Of a DNA stretch of 64,000 nt, positions 8,697-17,210 are shown piece after piece. The notes below the pieces were generated by a model. The model saw nothing but the letters and a program-made list of their open reading frames with translations. It had not been told where the DNA came from and did not search any database. Positions within the stretch are counted from its first letter, which is position 1, and every line of letters starts with the position of its first letter. Source of the stretch: Gracilimonas sp040882225 (lineage in GTDB: Bacteria > Bacteroidota > Rhodothermia > Balneolales > Balneolaceae). A program made the position numbers and the translations under genes. The stretch lies in contig JBBEBR010000015.1 of the NCBI GenBank assembly GCA_040882225.1, positions 12,361 to 76,360 on the forward strand, read 5' to 3'.

Positions 8697-9563
8697 CTAC
8701 TTGCTATATTTTTCTAAATCTTTTGCCCAATCTTTGACTAGACGGGGTAGTGCTGTTACAACTTCTTGCCCGAATATTGCTTCATCAATAAAATCCATAT
8801 GAAGCATATCAATAATTCTACATAGATATGATTTACCCATACCCCACCAAGTATAATGTGCATCAATCATCAAGTAGTGCTTCACTTTCTTTCCGGTATT
8901 CTTTTCAGCTTCTCTAATTTCAAAACCATCTAATAAAGTTTCATAAACCCCGTCAGCTACTCTACTACCGAATGTAGTAGTGTAGTAATATTCTTTGATT
9001 TCCCAAATTGCAATTGGATTGATTACAGTTGGGAAAGCTCCATCTACTCTTCGTGATAACGTTCTCACTGGAAAACCATCAATTGTAATAGCAGTAAGTT
9101 CTTTTGGATCATAATTACATGGGTTACCATTTATATTTGCTTCAATTAGCATGTTGATAATACCAGTAAAATAGGCATGCCCTTTTTTATTCCCCTTTTG
9201 CTTATTCATTGGTAAAGGGCATCTAGGCTTTAAATTATTCTTTAACTTTGTGAATAATTTTTTTACCGTATCTGCATCCATAAGATTAGGCTCTACCTTT
9301 TCCTTTAAAACCTTACTTCTATATTCTAAATATCTTATTAATTTTTGTCCGTAATCTGTCCATTCATCTTCAATAATAAGCTTTGAAAACTGTAGCCCTT
9401 CTCCAGCAAAAGTTTCTTTCACTTGTTCTATTGTTGGAATGACAAAATCAGGATCAGGATTTTTCTTCGTCTTCCGCTCATGATAACCTAACCTTTGATT
9501 AAGTAATTTAATATTGGACCAAAACTCTAAACCCAAATCTTGAAATTCATTATTTGGTTTCAT
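8697..9563 (-). CDS. Probable type II restriction endonuclease (PD-(D/E)XK)
   Basis: 288 residues with no family recognised for certain. A PD-(D/E)XK-like active site can be read: D174 in RRVDGAF, then E188 and K190 in IWEIKEYY, with an upstream Glu-containing helix (INMLIEAN). The context is decisive: it overlaps the controller-like gene by 14 bases and lies opposite a DNA adenine methyltransferase, the classic C-R / M arrangement of a type II system. The recognition sequence cannot be deduced. Composition is more AT-rich than the flanking housekeeping genes, consistent with horizontal acquisition. Confidence 0.78.
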   Translation of the reverse strand: MKPNNEFQDLGLEFWSNIKLLNQRLGYHERKTKKNPDPDFVIPTIEQVKETFAGEGLQFSKLIIEDEWTDYGQKLIRYLEYRSKVLKEKVEPNLMDADTVKKLFTKLKNNLKPRCPLPMNKQKGNKKGHAYFTGIINMLIEANINGNPCNYDPKELTAITIDGFPVRTLSRRVDGAFPTVINPIAIWEIKEYYYTTTFGSRVADGVYETLLDGFEIREAEKNTGKKVKHYLMIDAHYTWWGMGKSYLCRIIDMLHMDFIDEAIFGQEVVTALPRLVKDWAKDLEKYSK

Positions 9564-9801
9564 TTAAATCTTTTTCAAATTGAATTATAAATTCATTTAA
9601 ACTGCTATTCAACGCTTCACATATTTTTTTTAATTCGATAAGGTCAATTCGCCTCTCACCACTTTCAATTTTACTGATGAAAGATTGTGGAACGTTTAGT
9701 TTTTGTGCAAGGTCTATTTGTCTTAAACCAGTACCGACTCTTAGTCGGTAGAGAAGCTGAAGAAGAATTTGATATTCTTTGGTGTAGATACTTTTATTCA
9801 C
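9550..9801 (-). CDS. XRE-type HTH protein, restriction-modification controller (C protein)
   Basis: 83 residues, the size of C proteins. A five-helix XRE domain fills it: LRVGTGLRQIDLAQKLNV, then PQSFISKIESGERRID with the recognition helix, then LIELKKICEALNSSL. It is transcribed away from the methyltransferase and reads into the endonuclease (14-base overlap). The adjacent intergenic region carries two tandem palindromes at 9813-9847, as expected for a protein that first activates and then represses its own operon, delaying endonuclease production when the system enters a new cell. Function is inferred from fold, size and site layout. Confidence 0.85.
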   Translation of the reverse strand: MNKSIYTKEYQILLQLLYRLRVGTGLRQIDLAQKLNVPQSFISKIESGERRIDLIELKKICEALNSSLNEFIIQFEKDLNETK

Positions 9802-9812
9802 TAATTAAACAT

Positions 9813-9847
9813 ATATCCGAAATTTGAATATCCCAAATTGGGATATT
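9813..9847. promoter_or_regulatory. Tandem C-box operators of the restriction-modification system
   Basis: Site 2 is a perfect palindrome: AATATCCCAA (9827-9836), central A, TTGGGATATT (9838-9847). Site 1 (9813-9831, ATATCCGAAATTTGAATAT) matches the core of site 2 at 16 of 19 positions and shares the ATAT at 9828-9831, so the centres are 15 bases apart. Both lie in the 72 bases between the controller and methyltransferase start codons. The pair resembles the OL/OR arrangement of known C-protein systems. Confidence 0.85.
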
Positions 9848-9873
9848 AGCATAATTAGAGTTACCTTGTATTC

Positions 9874-10746
9874 ATGCAATTATCGTTAGATCAAAAATAC
9901 GCCACATACTATCCTCCAAAAACACAATTACTCAAGTGGGTGGGAAACAAACAACGTTTTGCGGGTGAGATAGCGAGATACTTTCCTGTTGATTTCAACA
10001 TGTTTTATGAGCCGTTTTTAGGAAGTGGAGCTTTGATGGCAACTGTAGCCCCAAAAAACGCACTGGGTTCTGATATTTTTGAACCAGTAATTCAAATATG
10101 GAAAATGCTTGTGAATAATCCTGATGAACTGATTGAATGGTATACAGTTAAAAGAAGGAAGATCGAAAGTCGTGATAAAAAGGAAGTGTATGAAGAAGTT
10201 TTAGCTTCCTATAATTCAAACCCCAATGGAGCGGATTTTTTATTCTTATCAAGAACGTGTTATGGAGGTATAATTAGGTTTAGAAAAGCTGATGGCTACA
10301 TGTCTACTCCTTGCGGCGTTCATGATCCAATTTCTATTCAGAGCTTCGCTAAAAGAGTGAGAGAATGGAATATTCGAATGAAAAATGTAGAGTTTGAACA
10401 TTTAGACTATCAGGAAGCTTTTGATATGTCTAAGGATGGTGATTTTATTTATTGTGACCCGCCATACAGTCATAGCCAAAGCATACTTTATGGAGCGCAA
10501 GATTTTTCGCTTGTTAGATTGTTGGAAAAAATTGAAGAAGCAAAGTCAAAAGGGGTGAAGGTAGCTTTGAGTATCGATGGAAATAAAAAGTCAGGAAATT
10601 ATATTTGTGATTTACCCATTCCTGTGGGACTTTTCGAACGAGAGCTATTTGTAAGCGTAGGCCGGTCCATGTTACGAAGATTCCAAATGGAGGGTAAAAC
10701 TCTCGAGAAAGAGGAAGTTGCAGATCGCCTTCTTTTGACTTATTAG
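9874..10746 (+). CDS. DNA adenine N6-methyltransferase (D12/Dam class)
   Basis: 290 residues. AdoMet motif I is FYEPFLGSGAL (44-54), the preceding motif X is LLKWVGNKQRF, and the catalytic motif IV is DFIYCDPPYS (D195-PP-Y198). LSRTCYGGIIRFRK and the STPCGVHDPIS segment fit the alpha-class target-recognition region of Dam/DpnII-type enzymes. It would protect the host from the divergent endonuclease. The start codon lies 27 bases from the operator pair. Its stop codon is separated by one base from the stop of the convergent crtI gene. Confidence 0.92.
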   Translation: MQLSLDQKYATYYPPKTQLLKWVGNKQRFAGEIARYFPVDFNMFYEPFLGSGALMATVAPKNALGSDIFEPVIQIWKMLVNNPDELIEWYTVKRRKIESRDKKEVYEEVLASYNSNPNGADFLFLSRTCYGGIIRFRKADGYMSTPCGVHDPISIQSFAKRVREWNIRMKNVEFEHLDYQEAFDMSKDGDFIYCDPPYSHSQSILYGAQDFSLVRLLEKIEEAKSKGVKVALSIDGNKKSGNYICDLPIPVGLFERELFVSVGRSMLRRFQMEGKTLEKEEVADRLLLTY

Positions 10747-10747
10747 A

Positions 10748-12229
10748 CTATTTATCCCTACCAATCAAAGCTTCCGCAATTATCGCTGAAGACAGGACCC
10801 CTGGCAACCCTGCACCTGGGTGAGTTCCTGCTCCTACAAAATACAGATTATCAACATCTTCAGATTTGTTGTGTGGCCTAAACCACGCCGATTGAGTCAG
10901 AATCGGTTCCACCGAAAAAGCGGAGCCTTTATAACTATTTAATTCATTCTGAAAATGAAGGGGGTCAATGTAATGTTCAGCAATGATATTCTCTTGAAGA
11001 TCGGGAAGATAATTTTCTTCCAAAAAACTCATTATTGCATCACGATATTTCGGAGCCATCACATTCCAGTCGGTGCCGCTGTCGAGATGGGGAACCGGGG
11101 AGAGTACATAAAACCCTTCGCAACCTTCCGGCGCCATGCCAGGATCAGTGATGGTGGGCATGTGCAGGTACAGGGAAAAATCATCCGAAAGATGCTTTTT
11201 GTGAAAAATATCCTCTAAAAGTCCTTTGTATCGTTCACCCAAAATAATATTGTGATGCGCGAGCCCCGAATCGAGGTATCTTTTTTTGGTTCCGAAGTAG
11301 ATCACAAAAAGAGACATGCTATATTTTGTGCGTTCAATTTTGCGGTCGGTGTATTTTTTCCGGTGTTTTGGGTTGATGAGATTTTTATAGGTGAAAGCGA
11401 CGTCGGCGTTGGAAACAACTTCATCGGCAAAAATTTTTCCCCCATTTTCTAAAATAACTCCTTTGGCTTTTCGGTTTTCAATCAGAATTTCCGAGACCTG
11501 TGCATTAGTGTGAATTATGCCACCCTGCTCCGAAATCAATTTTTCCAGAGCATTCACAATAGCTCCGGTTCCGCCCATTGCATAATGCACGCCCCATTCT
11601 CTTTCCAGGTAATGTATCATCGCATAAATGGAGGTGGTATCGAAAGGATTTCCTCCCACCAACAGCGGATGAAACGAGAAACATTGCCGCAAAAAATCAT
11701 CCTTTATAAATTGCGCAACATATTTATACACCGTTTTATAAGACTGAAGCTTGATTAAATCCGGTGCAACTTTAAGCATGTCGCTGAATTTCAGAAAAGG
11801 CTTATCGGCAAGTTCTACAAACCCTTTATCGAAGATCGCTTTGGTGGTGCCAAGGAATTTCTCATAACCAGGAATGTCGGAGGGACTTCGTTTTTCAATT
11901 TCACTTAAAGTGAACTCATGATCGTTGTTGTAATCAAATTTTTCACCGTTAGAATCAAAAATGCGATAGAAGGGATTGCAGGGCACAAAAGTGACATAAT
12001 CTTTGCGCTTTTTCCCAGCTGCACTGAAAATATCATCAAACATAAAAGGGGCAGTAATTACGGTTGGCCCACCGTCAAACTTGAATCCGTTTTTCTCATA
12101 CACATAAGCTCGTCCGCCTAACTTATCTCTTTTTTCAAGAATGGTAACATCATGACCTGCAGAGAGCAAACGAGATGCCGCCGCCAAACCCCCAAAGCCA
12201 CTGCCAATAACGAGAATCTTTTTCTTCAT
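10748..12229 (-). CDS. crtI: Phytoene desaturase (CrtI family)
   Basis: 493 residues. The N-terminal dinucleotide-binding motif GSGFGGLAAASRLLSAGHDV is followed by EKRDKLGGRAYVYEKNG and DGGPTVI, typical of bacterial CrtI. The C-terminal FAD-binding end carries YFVGAGTHPGAGLPGVL. It would introduce double bonds into phytoene on the path to lycopene and pigmented carotenoids, at the inner membrane. No other carotenoid gene is in the window. The ATG at 12229 is the only sensible start. Confidence 0.93.
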   Translation of the reverse strand: MKKKILVIGSGFGGLAAASRLLSAGHDVTILEKRDKLGGRAYVYEKNGFKFDGGPTVITAPFMFDDIFSAAGKKRKDYVTFVPCNPFYRIFDSNGEKFDYNNDHEFTLSEIEKRSPSDIPGYEKFLGTTKAIFDKGFVELADKPFLKFSDMLKVAPDLIKLQSYKTVYKYVAQFIKDDFLRQCFSFHPLLVGGNPFDTTSIYAMIHYLEREWGVHYAMGGTGAIVNALEKLISEQGGIIHTNAQVSEILIENRKAKGVILENGGKIFADEVVSNADVAFTYKNLINPKHRKKYTDRKIERTKYSMSLFVIYFGTKKRYLDSGLAHHNIILGERYKGLLEDIFHKKHLSDDFSLYLHMPTITDPGMAPEGCEGFYVLSPVPHLDSGTDWNVMAPKYRDAIMSFLEENYLPDLQENIIAEHYIDPLHFQNELNSYKGSAFSVEPILTQSAWFRPHNKSEDVDNLYFVGAGTHPGAGLPGVLSSAIIAEALIGRDK

Positions 12230-12295
12230 TAATGTGAATGGAATGAATTTTTGCTACGCACAACCGGAATGGAGATGAAATAAATCCCGGGGACG

Positions 12296-12997
12296 CTAAT
12301 CATTTTCAATTTGCTTCACAAAACCGGCAAAACCTTCACCTTGCAGCCTTAAGAGTTGCTTTTTTGCATCATCCGGATTTTGATAAGTTCCGAAATATAC
12401 CCGATAAAAAGTCTCTCCCCGAACAGAAATATTTTCAACACGGGTGCCGGTAATTTTTGCTGACTGTTTTTGAGCTTCAGCTTTGTCTTTAAAAGAGCCA
12501 AGCTGAACGGTGAAATTGGCAATTTTGAGATCCGTCACTCTTGAATTTTCCAAATCACCTTCCAGTAAATAAAGCCTGACGCGGGCTGTTCCAGGGCCTA
12601 TCATATCAACAGTTTCTGCAGCTCCTTTAGAAAGGTCAATAATTCTGTCTTTGGCGAAAGGGCCTCGGTCATTTACCCGAACTTGAACGGTACGGCCGTT
12701 TTCTAAATTCTCGACCAAAAGTACAGTTCCGAAAGGAAGCGTCCTGTGCGCGGCGGTTACGCCTTCCTGATCATACGTTTCCCCGTTTGCTGTTAATTTC
12801 CCATGGAAAGTGGGTCCATACCAGCTTGCCATCCCTGATTCTAATGCCCTTGCATCACTGGAATTGTGAATTGGCGAGTTATTTGAAGAAGTGGTTGGAG
12901 GGTTTAAAGCGGTTGAGCCTCTTTTAACGGTTCCACATGCTGATAAAAAAATGATTGCCAGAAAAAAAAGCGAAGACGATTTGAGTAAATAATACAT
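12296..12997 (-). CDS. rlpA: RlpA-family lipoprotein, double-psi beta-barrel plus SPOR domain
   Basis: 233 residues. A lipobox lies at the end of the signal (LFFLAIIFLSACG). The double-psi beta-barrel core runs over ~55-145: GMASWYGPTFHGKLTANGE, then AAHRTLPFGT, VNDRGPF and RIIDLSKGAA, which include the catalytic Asp seen in septal lytic transglycosylases. A C-terminal SPOR domain (~160-233, FTVQLGSFKDKAEA, YRVYFGTY) would target denuded septal peptidoglycan. Likely role is peptidoglycan processing during division. It lies 66 bases upstream of crtI, but a shared transcript is not evident. Confidence 0.9.
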   Translation of the reverse strand: MYYLLKSSSLFFLAIIFLSACGTVKRGSTALNPPTTSSNNSPIHNSSDARALESGMASWYGPTFHGKLTANGETYDQEGVTAAHRTLPFGTVLLVENLENGRTVQVRVNDRGPFAKDRIIDLSKGAAETVDMIGPGTARVRLYLLEGDLENSRVTDLKIANFTVQLGSFKDKAEAQKQSAKITGTRVENISVRGETFYRVYFGTYQNPDDAKKQLLRLQGEGFAGFVKQIEND

Positions 12998-13177
12998 GTA
13001 GATGAATTTTGGTTTAGCCGCTCAAAATATATTCTGCTTTGGGAAGAAATTCCATGTGATATAGAATCTAAAAATTTCTGTAGAAGATTTTAAAATTACA
13101 TAAATCCTGAAAAATAAAAGCTAAAAAAAAGCGAGTACCCTATAAATAAGCGACTAAGATACTAAGGCATCACCTTG

Positions 13178-13236
13178 TGAGAACCGACGACCTATTCTTT
13201 ACGAGAGAATTGTTCTACCAACTGAGCTACTTCGGC
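13178..13236 (-). pseudogene. Truncated tRNA-Thr (CGT anticodon)
   Basis: The minus strand begins GCCGAAGTAGCTCAGTTGG. It continues through an anticodon arm with a perfect 5-bp stem (ATTCT/AGAAT) around the loop CTCGTAA, giving anticodon CGT (Thr), and then reaches GTCGGTTC of the T arm. From there the sequence no longer pairs: neither the 3' half of the T stem nor the 3' acceptor strand is present. The D stem also has a C-A mismatch. About 58 of 73 nucleotides remain. It should not give a functional tRNA. An FCB-type promoter still lies upstream. Confidence 0.8.
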
Positions 13237-13248
13237 TTTTAATTAGCG

Positions 13249-13256
13249 CAAAATTA
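13249..13256 (-). promoter_or_regulatory. -7 promoter box of the truncated tRNA-Thr
   Basis: On the minus strand TAATTTTG matches TAnnTTTG exactly, and a TTG stands 21 bases further upstream in the -33 position. It lies 13 bases before the tRNA 5' end. Its preservation suggests recent truncation, or a transcript that still matters. Confidence 0.6.
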
Positions 13257-13317
13257 GCAAACTTTTCAAATCTTCTGCAACAGAGAGCTTTTCCTCTTAA
13301 CTTGAAAAGAAAAACCT

Positions 13318-13911
13318 ATGTCGGCAACACTTATTCTAATTGCGGCTAATGCCATCATATCTTTAGCGGCACTATATGCAGTTCCGCAAATACTCGAAAA
13401 AGGAATGATGATTCCTTACCGTATGGTTCGGGAAAAAACCTGGTATGAACTTATCAGCTCAGGCTTTGTACACGCCAGTTTAGGCCATCTTTTTCTAAAC
13501 ATGTTTGTGTTGTTCTTTTTTGGCCTCGTGTTAGAACAAAGCATAGGACAGGCTCATTTTCTTCTGCTGTATTTTTCTGGATTAATCGTCTCCAGTTTGC
13601 CCTCTGCTTATCGTCATAAAGACAATCCGAATTTCGCGACTGTTGGAGCCTCGGGTGCAGTTGAGAGTGTCCTTTTTGGATTTATAATTCTCTTCCCTTT
13701 AGATCCCATTTATATCATGTTTATTCCTTTCGGAATTCCTTCTATTATTTTTGGGATTTTGTTCCTCGCTTATAGTTTATATGCGAGCAAACAGGAAGGG
13801 AAAATCAATCACGAAGCTCATATAGCCGGCGCGCTATGGGGTGTGATATATTTACTGTTGTTTGTGCGGGGTTCAATAGATCACTTTTTGAGTGTCTTTG
13901 GTCTGCTGTAG
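13318..13911 (+). CDS. Rhomboid-family intramembrane serine protease
   Basis: 197 residues, six predicted membrane segments, the compact bacterial form. The catalytic serine is S112 in VGASGAV and the base is H168 in EAHIAGALWG. The L1-loop region HASLGHLFLNM before the second membrane segment also fits. It would cleave membrane-anchored substrates within the bilayer; the substrate is unknown. It converges on serC with a 65-base gap that contains an imperfect stem (CCTGACAGG / CCTGTCTGG). Confidence 0.92.
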   Translation: MSATLILIAANAIISLAALYAVPQILEKGMMIPYRMVREKTWYELISSGFVHASLGHLFLNMFVLFFFGLVLEQSIGQAHFLLLYFSGLIVSSLPSAYRHKDNPNFATVGASGAVESVLFGFIILFPLDPIYIMFIPFGIPSIIFGILFLAYSLYASKQEGKINHEAHIAGALWGVIYLLLFVRGSIDHFLSVFGLL

Positions 13912-13976
13912 AAAAACCTGACAGGCTTCATACCACAATAAAAAGCAGAAACCTGTCTGGATTGATAATCAGGCAA

Positions 13977-15056
13977 TCACCCTTTCTCAGAGCGGAAGTC
14001 ATCCATAAAGTTAATAAGGGCTTCTACACTTTCCAGTGTACAGGCATTATAAATACTGGCGCGGATGCCACCTACACTACGGTGACCTTTAAGAGCTAAT
14101 AAATCATGTGACTTTGCCTCCGCCAAAAAAGTCTGTTCCAGTTCTTCAGATGGTAGACGGAACGTGACATTCATCTTAGAGCGAGAATCCTTCTCAGTGG
14201 TACCCGTGTAAAAATCATCGTGATCAATAGTGTTATAAAGCAGAGCCGCTTTTTTATCGTTTACTTCCTTGAAGTACGATAAACCACCTTTTTCCTCAAC
14301 CCATTTTAAAACAAGATTTACCAGATATACCGCAAAAGTTGGTGGAGTATGGAATAATTTCTCTGCATGAATTTTATATTTCAGAATAGTAGGTATGTTT
14401 GCTCTGTTAACGCTCTGCAGAAAATCTTTTCGCACGAGAACCACCGTAACTCCGGCCGGTCCAAGATTTTTTTGTGCTCCGGCATAAATCAACCCATATT
14501 TTTTTATCTGGATGGGACGTGATAGAAAATCTGAAGAAGCATCACACACTAAAGGAATTCCGTTGGTTTCCGGTTCGGTGGAAAACTGAGTTCCAAAAAT
14601 GGTGTTATTTGATGTGAAATGAACGTAGCGGGCATCGGGTGTCAGGGAAAGTTCGTTCTGTGTTGGGATGTGCACAAAATTATCTGCTTCACCAGAAAAA
14701 GGAATGTTCACATTTCCGAACAGTTTAGCTTCTTTGATAGCCTTTTGTGACCATGCGCCGGTATTGATATAGTCCGCAGTTTCATCTTCATTCAGGAAAT
14801 TATAAGGAACCTGCATAAACTGAGAACTGGCTCCGCCTTGTAAGAAAAGAATCTCGAAATCATCTCCAAGGCCAAGAATTCTTTTAAGCCGCTCCCGAGC
14901 TTCCTCATCAACCTGGGAATATTCTTTTCCGCGATGGCTTACTTCCATTATGGAAGTGCCGGTTCCCCGGTAATCAAGCAATTCCTGTTGGGCGATTTCT
15001 AAAACTTCTAAAGGCAGTGCGGCCGGGCCTGCACTAAAATTGTGAGCGCGTTTCAT
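13977..15056 (-). CDS. serC: Phosphoserine aminotransferase
   Basis: 359 residues, full length for SerC. The N-terminus HNFSAGPAALPLEVL, the segment MEVSHRGKEY, and the PLP lysine in IYAGAQKNLGPAGVTVV are diagnostic, and GGIRASIYNA closes the fold. It converts 3-phosphohydroxypyruvate and glutamate to phosphoserine and 2-oxoglutarate in serine synthesis, and can also act in pyridoxal phosphate synthesis. It follows the DUF1015 gene by 36 bases on the same strand; this pairing is frequent and suggests co-transcription. Confidence 0.96.
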   Translation of the reverse strand: MKRAHNFSAGPAALPLEVLEIAQQELLDYRGTGTSIMEVSHRGKEYSQVDEEARERLKRILGLGDDFEILFLQGGASSQFMQVPYNFLNEDETADYINTGAWSQKAIKEAKLFGNVNIPFSGEADNFVHIPTQNELSLTPDARYVHFTSNNTIFGTQFSTEPETNGIPLVCDASSDFLSRPIQIKKYGLIYAGAQKNLGPAGVTVVLVRKDFLQSVNRANIPTILKYKIHAEKLFHTPPTFAVYLVNLVLKWVEEKGGLSYFKEVNDKKAALLYNTIDHDDFYTGTTEKDSRSKMNVTFRLPSEELEQTFLAEAKSHDLLALKGHRSVGGIRASIYNACTLESVEALINFMDDFRSEKG

Positions 15057-15092
15057 GTTATATGAGTGTTTTGTGAGTGATTGTGAGAGTGA

Positions 15093-16304
15093 TTAAAATG
15101 TGTGTACCAACAAGCCTGATCGCAGCTTTGGTTCAAACCAGGTAGATTTGGGAGGCATCAACAAACCGGCATCAGATACTTCCAATAATTCTTCGATGCT
15201 TGTTGGGTATAAACTGAAAGCAAGGGATGCTTCGCCATTATCAACGAGATCCTCGAGTTCATCAGTTCCTTTTATTCCGCCGACAAAATCTATATTTGAA
15301 TCTGTTCGCTGATCTTTGATTTCAAGCATCGGTTCTAAAATCTGAGCCTGAAGTAGTGAGACATCAAGTTGGGATGCGGGATCCTTTTTTGAACTTTCTT
15401 TTAGCGTTAATCCATACCAGTTTTCATCAAAATATAAGGAGAGTTCTCCCTTTTTAGACGGGACTGGATTAGCGTTCTTCCTTAGCTGAAATTCATTCCC
15501 GAGGGTTTTTAAGAAATTGTCGGGAATAGAATACACCACCCGGTTGTAGGCTAAAATCTCCATCTGATCCATTGGAAAAAGGACTGCCGGAAAATAATTG
15601 TATTCTTCGTGGCCGGTATGATTTGGGTTATGAGAAGCTAATTCTTTAGCCGCTCTTGAAGCGCTTGCACATCGGTGATGGCCATCAGCCACATATAAGT
15701 GAGCTACTTTTTTGAACTCATCAATAATTTCTGCAGGCTTATGGATATTCCAGATAGTATGAGAAATTCCGTCTTCAGTTTCAAAATCGTACAAAGGAGT
15801 ATTATTTTGCATGAACTGCTCCATGAAATCCGAAATCTTCCCAGTATCCCGAAAAGTCAACATCACTGGTTCGGCATGAGCTTCTTGTGTGAGAATATGT
15901 TTTGTGCGATCATCTTCTTTATCCGGGCGGGTAAGCTCATGTTTCAGTATAACATCGTCGTTGTATTCATCTACACTTACACAGCTAAAAATACCTGCCT
16001 GAGACCTGCCATCCATGATAAGCCGGTAAATATAAACGGTCTCTTTTTCTTCCTGAATGAAAGAATCAGAATGGAGTAATTTGGCAAGATTTTTTCGCCC
16101 TTGCTCATACACTTTAGTGTCGTAGATAGAAGTTTTTTCGTCGACATCAATCTCCGGACGTATTACATGCAGGAAACTTTCGGGTTTATTTTTTGAAAGA
16201 TCCCGCGCTTGCTGGGTGTTCACAACATCATAAGGTACACAAGCTACATCTTTAGCAATTTCCGGTTTTGGTCTCCACGCTTTAAGGGGCTTAATCTCAG
16301 CCAT
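15093..16304 (-). CDS. DUF1015 family protein
   Basis: 403 residues. Recognisable family features are the start IKPLKAWRPKPEIAKDVACV, VPYDVVN, NPESFLHVIRPE-like text near residue 40, and the central LYVADGHHRCASASRAAKE with its conserved DGHHR. The family often neighbours serA/serC and is thought to work around serine metabolism (some members have been linked to phosphoserine or serine kinase-like activities), but no reaction can be claimed here. It is the upstream gene of the likely DUF1015-serC operon. Confidence 0.88.
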   Translation of the reverse strand: MAEIKPLKAWRPKPEIAKDVACVPYDVVNTQQARDLSKNKPESFLHVIRPEIDVDEKTSIYDTKVYEQGRKNLAKLLHSDSFIQEEKETVYIYRLIMDGRSQAGIFSCVSVDEYNDDVILKHELTRPDKEDDRTKHILTQEAHAEPVMLTFRDTGKISDFMEQFMQNNTPLYDFETEDGISHTIWNIHKPAEIIDEFKKVAHLYVADGHHRCASASRAAKELASHNPNHTGHEEYNYFPAVLFPMDQMEILAYNRVVYSIPDNFLKTLGNEFQLRKNANPVPSKKGELSLYFDENWYGLTLKESSKKDPASQLDVSLLQAQILEPMLEIKDQRTDSNIDFVGGIKGTDELEDLVDNGEASLAFSLYPTSIEELLEVSDAGLLMPPKSTWFEPKLRSGLLVHTF

Positions 16305-16417
16305 AAGACAAATAAATTTTGATTATTCTTGAAAGAAAGAAGGTACATAAAATTGAACTTTATTAAATTCGAAAGCCTTGGTGACAATCAGAAAATCAAA
16401 GAAAAAAAAGAACAGCT

Positions 16418-16741
16418 ATGAATGAGAACGGCAATAAACTAAATGAAGATCAGCAAAACCAGCTACTGTTTATGATGTTAGTACAGCAGCATCAGCAAAT
16501 AGCGATGGTTGGGCTTGGGAAACTTCAGAATCCGGCAACCGAAAAGGTTGAAAAAGATTTATCATCGGCTAAATACGCAATCGATACTTTAAACATGATG
16601 GAGAAATTTACCTCCGGGAACCTTCCGCAGGAAGCAAGAAATTACCTGGAGCAAACGCTCACAAATTTAAGGTTGAATTACTCGGAAGAAGCTAAGAATA
16701 CGAAAAAGGGCGACGCTTCATCTTCCGCAAAAGATGAGTGA
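16418..16741 (+). CDS. DUF1844 family protein
   Basis: 107 residues. The core QQNQLLFMMLVQQHQQIAM and the following GLGKLQNPATEKVEKDL, AIDTLNMMEKFTSGNL and LEQTLTNLRLNY match the helical DUF1844 pattern (hydrophobic helix, NPxTxxxxxDL, then a helix ending in LRxxY). The function of the family is unknown. Its end overlaps the NUDIX gene by eight bases, so the two are translationally coupled. Confidence 0.82.
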   Translation: MNENGNKLNEDQQNQLLFMMLVQQHQQIAMVGLGKLQNPATEKVEKDLSSAKYAIDTLNMMEKFTSGNLPQEARNYLEQTLTNLRLNYSEEAKNTKKGDASSSAKDE

Positions 16742-17168
16742 AACGGAATTGAAAATTAATGCAGCCGGAGGTATTGTGTTCAGGTTGGGAGCAAATCCCA
16801 AAGAACCGGAAGTGTTGCTTATTTTCAGGAATGATGTATGGGATTTGCCCAAAGGAAAAACAGAAGTTGGCGAAAGTATTGAAATGTGTGCCGTGCGAGA
16901 AGTAGCCGAAGAAGTAGGCAGCAGCCTTCCGGCTATCGTTTCGGAATTGGATACAACCTATCATGAATATTCTGAGAAAGGAAAGCTGGTTGGTAAAACC
17001 ACGTACTGGTTTTCTATGATTTTTACAAAAGCTGAAACATTAAAGCCGCAGAAAGAAGAGGGAATAGAAAAAGTTGAATGGGTGCCATTACAACAAGCCA
17101 TTGAGAAAACGGGCTATGAAAATATAAAGGTGATTCTCAGAAAATTTCAGGTACAAAAAAAGGCGTGA
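16734..17168 (+). CDS. NUDIX hydrolase
   Basis: 144 residues. The NUDIX box is complete at residues 41-63: G-x5-E-x7-REVAEEVG, read as GKTEVGESIEMCAVREVAEE followed by VG. DLPKGKTE is typical of diadenosine-polyphosphate and nucleotide-type hydrolases, but the substrate is open. It begins inside the end of the DUF1844 gene. Its stop codon lies within the left arm of the following hairpin terminator. Confidence 0.93.
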   Translation: MSETELKINAAGGIVFRLGANPKEPEVLLIFRNDVWDLPKGKTEVGESIEMCAVREVAEEVGSSLPAIVSELDTTYHEYSEKGKLVGKTTYWFSMIFTKAETLKPQKEEGIEKVEWVPLQQAIEKTGYENIKVILRKFQVQKKA

Positions 17169-17188
17169 TTGTTGAAAATCACGCCTTT
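17159..17188. terminator. Bidirectional intrinsic terminator
   Basis: Perfect 12-bp arms AAAGGCGTGATT (17159-17170) and AATCACGCCTTT (17177-17188) with A-rich and T-rich flanks serve the convergent NUDIX and tonB genes. The NUDIX stop codon lies in the stem. Confidence 0.85.
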
Positions 17189-17210
17189 GAAAGAAATATG
17201 ATAAATACGA

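Noticed and set aside
13178..13236. A functional tRNA-Thr gene
   Set aside because: The 3' half of the T stem and the acceptor strand are missing and the D stem has a mismatch, so it was called a remnant.
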